A stretch of DNA of 10,333 nucleotides from Clostridia bacterium (lineage in GTDB: Bacteria > Bacillota_A > Clostridia > Oscillospirales > SIG627): contig JAFVYT010000171.1 in assembly GCA_017508505.1 (NCBI GenBank), positions 1-10,333 on the forward strand. The letters are read 5' to 3'. Positions 6,224 through 10,333 of the stretch are shown here, piece after piece. Position numbers and translations under genes: made by a program. How positions within the stretch are numbered: position 1 is the stretch's first letter; each line of letters begins with the position of its first letter. Below the pieces are notes generated by a model. The model had not been told where the DNA came from. It searched no databases and worked only from the letters and a program-made list of their open reading frames with translations.

Positions 6224-7579
6224 TTACTTTCGAAAGCGAAGGGTCAGAGTGCCGTCGTCACAGCGGACAACGCCCTCTCCCTCAAAGCGAAGGGCATCCA
6301 CCGTGGCAAAATACGCCTCCTTGGAGGCATAGGGCACCTCGGCCTCCAAGATCACCTTTTTGGCAAGGGCGGCGTCCTCGGAAAGGAGCAGATGCGTGAC
6401 GCCGAGCTGAATTTTGGCACCCGTGACGCAGGCGGTGACGGGATCGGCAATATAATAGGTATCGGAATGGCTTCTACCCGTAGCCCCCGCAACGCTGGGG
6501 TGAATGGCAGGCATTACGCAGGAGATATCTCCCATATCGGTACAGCCGTTGCCCCAATGGGAGCCAACGTTGATCTGATCCTCGGGAAAGAAGAGGCGGC
6601 CGACCGTACGGTAGGCCTCACGGAGGTTTTCGTCGTTGTGAACGGGGCCGTAACCGTGCTCGTCATAGAAGGTGACGGTGCAGTTCATCGCGGCGGCGCA
6701 GCCCGCATAGGCACGGTTTGTCTTGGCGGAGGCATCCTTGATGGCCTCAACATTGGCACCGCGGACGTAGCTTTCGGAGATGACCTCATCGGGGATGGCA
6801 TTGACCGCCTTGCCCGCGCGGGTCAGGATGGGGTGCCAGCGGACGTGATCCTCATCTCGGAAGGTCTCACGCAGGGCATTGGCGGCACTCATTGCCGTGG
6901 TAGCGGCGTAGAGCGCATTGTTCCCGAGGTGGGGAGAGCCGCCTGCGTGGGCGGGGGTGCCGTGGAACGCGGCAATCTTGGTCATAGAGCCGTTGACACC
7001 GCGGGGGCAGGAAAGGCCCGGGTTGGGAGAGGTATGCACCATCATAGCAAGGTCGACTCCGTCCAAATACCCACGGTAGAGAAACTCCAGTTTACCGGAA
7101 AGATAGCGGATAATCCCCTTTTCCCTGAGCTCACGGCGAAAGCCGATCTCAATTCCCTCCTCCGCAGGTACCGCCAAAAGACGGATGGAGCCGCAGAGGC
7201 CGTCCAGAGCACCGGGCTCCTTCAGGGCGGCGGCGATCCCCAGGAGCGCCGCGCTCTGGCAGTTGTGGCCGCAGGCGTGAACGGCGCCCGTTTCAGGATC
7301 ACTCTCGGGGTGGGAGGCGACGATCAGGGAATCCATTTCTCCGAAGATGGCAAGACGCGGGCCGGGGCGGCCGGTGTCGATATCCACGTAAAAGCCGGGG
7401 ATGTTCCCCGCTTCCGTAAGCTCATACCCCAAGGCGAGGTAGTGGCGCTTCAGATATTCGTGGGTCTTCCACTCGCGGAAGCCGCTTTCGGGATTCTTCC
7501 AGATATGGCGCTCTGCCTCCAAAATCAAATCCCTGTGCTTTTCCACTGCAGAAAAGAGAGTATCAAAGCGTTTTTCCAT
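6224..7579 (-). CDS. M20 peptidase-family amidohydrolase (M20D, AbgB/aminoacylase-like)
   Basis: A two-metal amidohydrolase of 451 residues, close to the usual 380-480. M20D relatives cleave N-acyl amino acids or p-aminobenzoyl-glutamate. The metal-site landmarks are visible: HACGHNCQSAALLG (101-114, Cys103 and His105), the Glu pair in VPAEEG (Glu140, Glu141), His182 in VHTSP, and His371 in GRSHSDTYY. AFHGTPAHAG (204-213) lies in the dimerisation lid. The Asn of ACGHN replaces the Asp common in aminoacylases, a feature of the AbgB-like branch. There is no signal peptide, so it is cytosolic. The start ATG at 7579 shares a base with the stop of the upstream gene, and AAAGGA (7592-7587) lies 7 bases upstream; a longer in-frame start at 7618 lies within that gene. 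Fold and chemistry are secure, the substrate unknown. Confidence 0.92.
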   Translation of the reverse strand: MEKRFDTLFSAVEKHRDLILEAERHIWKNPESGFREWKTHEYLKRHYLALGYELTEAGNIPGFYVDIDTGRPGPRLAIFGEMDSLIVASHPESDPETGAVHACGHNCQSAALLGIAAALKEPGALDGLCGSIRLLAVPAEEGIEIGFRRELREKGIIRYLSGKLEFLYRGYLDGVDLAMMVHTSPNPGLSCPRGVNGSMTKIAAFHGTPAHAGGSPHLGNNALYAATTAMSAANALRETFRDEDHVRWHPILTRAGKAVNAIPDEVISESYVRGANVEAIKDASAKTNRAYAGCAAAMNCTVTFYDEHGYGPVHNDENLREAYRTVGRLFFPEDQINVGSHWGNGCTDMGDISCVMPAIHPSVAGATGRSHSDTYYIADPVTACVTGAKIQLGVTHLLLSEDAALAKKVILEAEVPYASKEAYFATVDALRFEGEGVVRCDDGTLTLRFRK

Positions 7580-8466
7580 TACAAAGTCCTTTCCATTTCG
7601 TATTTTTCCAAGAGGCATTTGGGGTGGTAGGACTCCTTGGAATAGCGAAGCCCGGGGTCACCCACGTCCTCCTCCCGATTCACGTACAATATCCCGTCTG
7701 TGGCAAAGCGGGAAAGGAGCTCACTGACGATCATCTGATAGGAGCCGCGCACCTCACGCAGGGCCTTTTCTACGTGGACGAAGAGCGTGTCCCCGATGAT
7801 CTCACCAAAGGAGAAGGCAACGATGCGACCCTCGGTGCGGATCAGCCCACCGAAGAAGCCGTAGACAGACCAATGCTCCATCACCTCGAGGACGGCCTTT
7901 TTCTCCTCCTCAAAGTATTCGGAATCCTTGGTGATTCCGAGGCTCTGAGAAAGAAAGAACTCCCGCACCTCGGGCATATTCTCCTCGGTAACCTCCTCGA
8001 AGGACCAGAGGGGATTTTGCTTTAAAAAGGCATTGCGATGGTTGCGCTGACCGCTCATCTTTTTCCCGGGGAAGCCGATGAGATCCTTTTTGTCGTAGAG
8101 ATAGTCGAACCAATCCCGCGTGGGGGTAGCGCGGAGGGCGGGATCGAGGGAAAGGAGGCAATCCTTGTCCTCCTCCCCGACGCTGCAAAGACGAAGGGGT
8201 AGGCCGACCTCGCGGCAATGCTCCGTCAAGCGGCGGTAGCCCTTTTCCAAATCCCCAAGGGGAGCAGTGAAGGCAACGCCGCCGTCTGCAAGACGGCTCT
8301 CCAGCAAAAGGCAATCCTCCCAAAGGGCAAAGCGGGTTTGGAAGGTCTTTCGCCACATCAGGGCACCGCCGAGGGTGCGGTCGCAGCGACGGTCTCGATT
8401 TTTCGAAAAAAATTCCCGAAGGAGGGGTGCCTCCTTCAAGGTCAGGGGTTGAAGCTGTATCATCAT
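7579..8466 (-). CDS. DUF2156 protein (phosphatidylglycerol lysyltransferase C-terminal-like)
   Basis: The 295-residue protein matches the DUF2156 pattern, which is also the catalytic domain of aminoacyl-phosphatidylglycerol synthases (MprF) and has a double GNAT-like fold. Landmarks are FDYLYDKKDLIGFPGKKMSG (120-139) followed by QRNHRNAFLKQNP (140-152), corresponding to the GKKxxxKRNHINxF motif, and YVNREEDVGDPGLRYSKESY (261-280) near the end. There are no membrane helices, so unlike MprF it has no flippase domain and is probably soluble. Stand-alone members are common in Firmicutes and uncharacterised. They probably transfer an aminoacyl or acyl group to a lipid or small molecule (inference). 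Two adjacent ATGs (8466, 8463) follow AAAGGA (8482-8477) by 10 and 13 bases; I took the first. It is translationally coupled to the M20 gene. Confidence 0.87.
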   Translation of the reverse strand: MMIQLQPLTLKEAPLLREFFSKNRDRRCDRTLGGALMWRKTFQTRFALWEDCLLLESRLADGGVAFTAPLGDLEKGYRRLTEHCREVGLPLRLCSVGEEDKDCLLSLDPALRATPTRDWFDYLYDKKDLIGFPGKKMSGQRNHRNAFLKQNPLWSFEEVTEENMPEVREFFLSQSLGITKDSEYFEEEKKAVLEVMEHWSVYGFFGGLIRTEGRIVAFSFGEIIGDTLFVHVEKALREVRGSYQMIVSELLSRFATDGILYVNREEDVGDPGLRYSKESYHPKCLLEKYEMERTL

Positions 8467-8499
8467 CCGTTGTTTTTCCTTTATTTATCAATTCTAGTT

Positions 8500-8528
8500 A
8501 TTGTAACACTCTTTCAGAAAAAATTCAA
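8500..8528 (-). promoter_or_regulatory. Promoter of the DUF2156-M20 operon
   Basis: Reading leftward, TTGAAT (8528-8523), a 17-base spacer and TACAAT (8505-8500). The start would lie near 8493, within 30 bases of the first ATG. Confidence 0.78.
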
Positions 8529-8537
8529 CCGCGGATT

Positions 8538-8562
8538 GCAAAAAGTCGAGGGCATTTTTTGC
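8538..8562. promoter_or_regulatory. Inverted repeat between divergent promoters, possible operator
   Basis: GCAAAAA (8538-8544) and TTTTTGC (8556-8562) are perfect reverse complements with an 11-base spacer. They lie between the -35 boxes of the leftward operon and the rightward abrB-like gene. A dimeric regulator bound here could act on both promoters; the neighbouring AbrB-type protein is one candidate. Confidence 0.45.
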
Positions 8563-8571
8563 GGCAAAGCG

Positions 8572-8600
8572 TTGACAAAAATTCCATTCCTTGGTAAAAT
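8572..8600 (+). promoter_or_regulatory. Promoter of the AbrB-family gene
   Basis: Consensus TTGACA (8572-8577), a 17-base spacer and TAAAAT (8595-8600), with the start near 8607. Confidence 0.88.
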
Positions 8601-8631
8601 ATTAGAGAAAAGAGTCGAAAGGAGTCTGATC

Positions 8632-8874
8632 ATGGGAAACGTCTTCCGCAATCGTAAGATCGATAACCTTGGACGCATTGTGATCCCGATGGATATCCGA
8701 AAGGCACTGGACATTCGCGAGTGGGACGAGCTGTGCATCCGTTTGGAGCAGGAGCAGATCCTCATCACCAAGGCTCACGACACCTGCACCTTCTGCGGCT
8801 GTGTGGAGAATTTGATTCCCTTTGGGGAAAAGCACCTCTGCGCCGACTGCCTGGAACAGTTAAAAAAGGCCTGA
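8632..8874 (+). CDS. AbrB/SpoVT-family transcription regulator with Cys-rich zinc-type tail
   Basis: An 80-residue transition-state-type regulator. Residues 7-47 form the swapped-hairpin AbrB DNA-binding domain, with RKIDNLGRIVIPMDIRKALD (8-27) as the diagnostic stretch. The C-terminus, CTFCGCVENLIPFGEKHLC and following residues (52-73), carries CxxC (Cys52, Cys55) and CxxC (Cys70, Cys73) pairs, an arrangement that fits a small zinc ribbon. The tail of Bacillus AbrB lacks these pairs, whereas clostridial relatives often have a CxFCG form. ATG 8632 follows AAAGGAG (8618-8624) by 7 bases; a longer frame opening at 8218 is only an open extension. It lies divergent to the DUF2156-M20 operon and may regulate it or itself (inference). 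No clear terminator follows before the tRNA. Confidence 0.92.
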   Translation: MGNVFRNRKIDNLGRIVIPMDIRKALDIREWDELCIRLEQEQILITKAHDTCTFCGCVENLIPFGEKHLCADCLEQLKKA

Positions 8875-8962
8875 CGAGACGTATCCCCTCACCTTTTTCG
8901 GCATATCATAAGGATGTCCCCTCCCGCACGAAGGCTCCCTTTCCCCCTACCGTTTCCTATTT

Positions 8963-9038
8963 CGAGATGTGGCGCAGCTGGTAGCGCGCCTGCTTTGGGA
9001 GCAGGATGCCGCAGGTTCAAGTCCTGTCATCTCGACCA
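8963..9038 (+). tRNA. tRNA-Pro (anticodon UGG), CCA encoded
   Basis: It folds as a full 76-base cloverleaf: acceptor CGAGATG/CATCTCG (8963-8969 with 9028-9034), D stem GCGC/GCGC (8972-8975 with 8984-8987), anticodon stem CCTGC/GCAGG with loop TTTGGGA and anticodon TGG at 8996-8998, a five-base variable loop, and T stem GCAGG/CCTGT with loop TTCAAGT. The discriminator is A9035 and CCA is encoded at 9036-9038. It is intact. Confidence 0.97.
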
Positions 9039-9043
9039 AAAAT

Positions 9044-9077
9044 GCCGATTTGACTGCTGTTTTACAGTCAAATCGGC
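9044..9077. terminator. 13-bp perfect hairpin just after tRNA-Pro, possible terminator
   Basis: GCCGATTTGACTG (9044-9056) pairs with CAGTCAAATCGGC (9065-9077) around an 8-base loop, six bases beyond the CCA end. Rightward it is followed by TCAAAATT, which lacks a good T-run. Leftward it is followed by ATTTTT, a better terminator tail. It may end tRNA transcription, stop antisense transcription into the tRNA, or mark an insertion edge. Confidence 0.6.
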
Positions 9078-9090
9078 TCAAAATTAATAT
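9061..9090 (+). promoter_or_regulatory. Weak candidate promoter for the first GNAT gene
   Basis: TTTACA (9061-9066) and TAATAT (9085-9090) with an 18-base spacer. The -10 box is poor and the -35 box overlaps the hairpin, so transcription may instead come through from the tRNA. Confidence 0.35.
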
Positions 9091-9191
9091 GTCACCGGAG
9101 GCTGTGTACCGTAGTACCGTAATGCCGGATTAGGTGTCCAAGTGAGCTTGGGTTATTGCATTCGCAAAGCCTGAGCTCTATTTTTATTTTT
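9089..9191 (+). promoter_or_regulatory. Attenuator-like leader of the first GNAT gene
   Basis: GAGCTTGGGTT (9144-9154) pairs with AGCCTGAGCTC (9168-9178) through 11 pairs including three G-U. Inside it is a TTGC/GCAA extension with an ATTC loop (9156-9167), and TATTTTTATTTTT (9179-9191) follows. This is a full rho-independent terminator placed against the GGAGG of the gene. CCAAG (9138-9142) can instead pair with CTTGG (9147-9151), breaking the terminator base. Upstream is a 14-codon frame (9089-9133, MSPEAVYRSTVMPD) without a clear ribosome binding site, and an 8-bp tandem repeat GTACCGTA (9106-9121). Alternatively it is simply the terminator of the tRNA transcript. Confidence 0.6.
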
Positions 9192-9201
9192 GGAGGTAAT
9201 T

Positions 9202-9756
9202 ATGAAAAACACGAAGGTTACTCTTGTGCCGCTTACGGCAGACGACCGTGAGCAATTCATTCTCGATAATCAATGGGCGTTCAAGTACGGCGCGATCGAG
9301 GAGTTCGGCAAGCGAGACGATCACCTTGATTTTGATGGAGAGATCATCTCTCGCAAAACCATCGAGCGTTGCATCGACTCGCCCGATAGCAAAACCTACC
9401 GCATCGTTGTGGACGGGAAGAAGGTCGGTGGCGTAATTCTGAAGATCGACAAAGAAACACATCATAACGAGCTTGAGATTCTGTTCGTTACTCCCGAGGA
9501 ACACACCAAAGGCATCGGTTACGGTACTTGGCAGGCGGTTGAGGCTCTGCATCCCGACACCGTGATTTGGGAAACCTGCACTCCCTATTTTGAAAAGCGC
9601 AATATCCACTTTTATGTAAACAAGTGCGGTTTTCAAATCGATCAGTTTTGGTGTGAATATTTTCAGCCGGAGCACGTAATGTTCGAGGATGAAACGCACG
9701 ATCCGGATGAGGGGCCTGATGAAATGTTCCGCTTCATTAAGGTGATGAAGCCGTAA
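9202..9756 (+). CDS. GNAT-family N-acetyltransferase
   Basis: A 184-residue acetyltransferase predicted to move an acetyl group from acetyl-CoA to an amine. Motif A is NELEILFVTPEEHTKGIGYG (89-108), in which HTKGIGYG is the Q/RxxGxG/A pyrophosphate-binding loop. NIHFYVNKCGF (134-144) is the motif B stretch with the conserved Tyr/Phe and Gly-Phe. The N-terminal third carries the variable acceptor-site helices, and there is an acidic tail (161-174). ATG 9202 follows GGAGG (9192-9196) by 5 bases; an in-frame TTG at 9190 would precede the ribosome binding site and is rejected. It is the first gene after tRNA-Pro, behind an attenuator-like leader. Fold is secure. The substrate is unknown: a small-molecule or antibiotic acceptor is possible but not shown. 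Confidence 0.9.
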   Translation: MKNTKVTLVPLTADDREQFILDNQWAFKYGAIEEFGKRDDHLDFDGEIISRKTIERCIDSPDSKTYRIVVDGKKVGGVILKIDKETHHNELEILFVTPEEHTKGIGYGTWQAVEALHPDTVIWETCTPYFEKRNIHFYVNKCGFQIDQFWCEYFQPEHVMFEDETHDPDEGPDEMFRFIKVMKP

Positions 9757-9778
9757 TCGCTTCTTCTTTGATTACGGC
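9750..9778 (+). terminator. Hairpin overlapping the stop of the first GNAT gene, weak terminator candidate
   Basis: GCCGTAATC (9750-9758) and GATTACGGC (9770-9778) form a perfect 9-bp stem with an 11-base loop. The TAA stop (9754-9756) lies inside the left arm. No T-run follows directly, so it may act as an mRNA 3' stabiliser rather than a terminator. Confidence 0.4.
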
Positions 9779-9844
9779 GATGCAAATTTTGAGGGCTGAC
9801 GGTTTTCTACGCTATTATTACTGCATTTTATTATTTGACGCCAC

Positions 9845-9873
9845 TTGACCCGTTCGCAGTTATGTGGTATAAT
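9845..9873 (+). promoter_or_regulatory. Promoter of the second GNAT gene
   Basis: TTGACC (9845-9850), a 17-base spacer and consensus TATAAT (9868-9873). The start would be near 9880, leaving a long leader of about 150 bases before the ATG at 10030. Confidence 0.9.
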
Positions 9874-9879
9874 GCATTT

Positions 9880-10029
9880 ACAAGCTAAGGCTTGAATACT
9901 TTTATCGGAGTGTGCTGTTTGAAAAACACCAACTTTTTGGAGATTGTAATGTAAACGAGAGGTTTGCAAATACATTCTCGGCAATCCTCTCGTATTTTGA
10001 ACGTCAACAATTTATGAAAGGATTTAACA
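9880..10029 (+). promoter_or_regulatory. Long leader of the second GNAT gene with minimal start-stop frame and hairpin
   Basis: GGAG (9939-9942) is followed at 9949 by ATG directly abutting TAA, a one-codon frame. The same frame is open back to 9889, with possible non-ATG starts at 9892 (TTG) or 9910 (GTG) giving 20- or 14-residue peptides. Right after the TAA begins ACGAGAGG (9955-9962), which pairs with CCTCTCGT (9986-9993). Inside that, TTGC pairs with GCAA (9964-9967 with 9981-9984), and ATTTTG follows. A ribosome held at the stop would cover the left arm. This geometry fits ribosome-mediated attenuation, but the T-run is short. Confidence 0.5.
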
Positions 10030-10333
10030 ATGAACAATTTGACGATACGACAAGAGACAGAAAAAGACTACAGAGTAGTTGAAGAACTTACACGCGAGGC
10101 GTTTTGGAACATCTATAAGCCGGGCGCGGACGAGCATTATTTCGTCCATACAATGCGCTCGCATCCCGACTTTATCCCCGAGCTTGCGTTCGTGCTTGAG
10201 CTTGACGGCAGAATTGTCGGCAACATCATGTACACGAAGGCGTGGCTTGAGGATGAGGACGGTGAGCGCAAGGAGATTCTTTCCTTCGGACCGCTCTGTG
10301 TTGCTCCCGAATATCAGAGGCGGAAGCTCGGCA
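10030..10333 (+). CDS. GNAT-family N-acetyltransferase, YhbS-like, N-terminal part (runs off window edge)
   Basis: The first 101 residues begin MNNLTIRQETEKDYRVVEEL. They show TREAFWNIYKPGADEHYFVH (21-40) and RSHPDFIPELAFVLELDGRI (43-62), then GNIMYTKAW (64-72), FGPLCVAPEYQRRKLG (86-101) with the start of the acetyl-CoA loop (QRRKLG, of the form QxxGIG). This pattern is typical of the YhbS-like (COG3153) acetyltransferases common in Clostridia; the remaining 60-80 residues lie outside. ATG 10030 follows AAAGGA (10017-10022) by 7 bases. Leucine is often CTT here, unlike the genes left of the tRNA. It has its own promoter and long leader. The substrate is unknown. Confidence 0.92.
   Translation, partial: MNNLTIRQETEKDYRVVEELTREAFWNIYKPGADEHYFVHTMRSHPDFIPELAFVLELDGRIVGNIMYTKAWLEDEDGERKEILSFGPLCVAPEYQRRKLG

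Noticed and set aside
6083..7630. A 515-codon open frame on the plus strand
   Set aside because: It lies antisense over the M20 amidohydrolase, whose motifs, coupling and ribosome binding site are convincing. The plus frame shows no family and is a product of GC-biased codons.
9089..9133. 14-codon frame MSPEAVYRSTVMPD as an independent small protein
   Set aside because: There is no ribosome binding site and it lies in a leader; kept only as a possible leader peptide.
1..10333. CRISPR array, insertion sequence, toxin-antitoxin or defence system
   Set aside because: No regularly spaced repeats, no transposase or terminal inverted repeats, and no nuclease, ATPase or toxin-type proteins. The AbrB-type protein resembles MazE folds but has no toxin partner beside it.

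Overview
The window looks like chromosomal DNA of a moderately GC-rich, Gram-positive anaerobe of the class Clostridia, perhaps an uncultured gut Oscillospirales or Christensenellales relative. The signs are strong AGGAGG-type ribosome binding sites, clear TTGACA/TATAAT promoters, a PheB-type (UPF0735) ACT protein, a clostridial AbrB protein with a Cys-rich tail, lipoprotein signal peptides, and the hexuronate genes uxuA and SDR-type uxuB. The class assignment is inference from gene content, not a database match.

Left part (1-2740). A malic enzyme, cut by the window edge, runs leftward. Opposite it, translationally coupled uxuA-uxuB runs rightward and interconverts fructuronate, mannonate and 2-keto-3-deoxygluconate. 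The two promoters sit back to back. The uxuAB promoter lies inside a perfect 10-bp inverted repeat that looks like an operator. A strong bidirectional terminator closes uxuB and the convergent pnuC.

Middle part (2724-6220). A PnuC-family vitamin or nucleoside transporter has its own promoter and a roughly 100-nt structured leader ending in a terminator-like hairpin. Next come a secreted GH25 lysozyme-like lipoprotein and, divergent from it, pheB. A 340-bp gap holds repeats and a possible structure. It is followed by a lipoprotein with a DxNxDG calcium-type motif. Another bidirectional terminator separates this from the next operon.

Right-middle part (6224-9038). A leftward operon couples a DUF2156 (aminoacyl-phosphatidylglycerol synthase C-domain-like) protein to an M20 peptidase-family amidohydrolase by a one-base stop/start overlap. 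Divergent to it is a small AbrB-family regulator with a probable zinc site. A palindrome lies between the two promoters. A complete tRNA-Pro(UGG) with encoded CCA follows.

Right end (9039-10333). Past the tRNA the codon habits change, for example more CTT leucine codons. Two unrelated GNAT acetyltransferases follow, the second cut by the window edge. Each is preceded by a leader with a hairpin, a short reading frame and possible alternative pairings, suggesting attenuation. Together with the pnuC leader, these are the most interesting elements here. I see no CRISPR array, insertion sequence, phage module or recognisable defence system.
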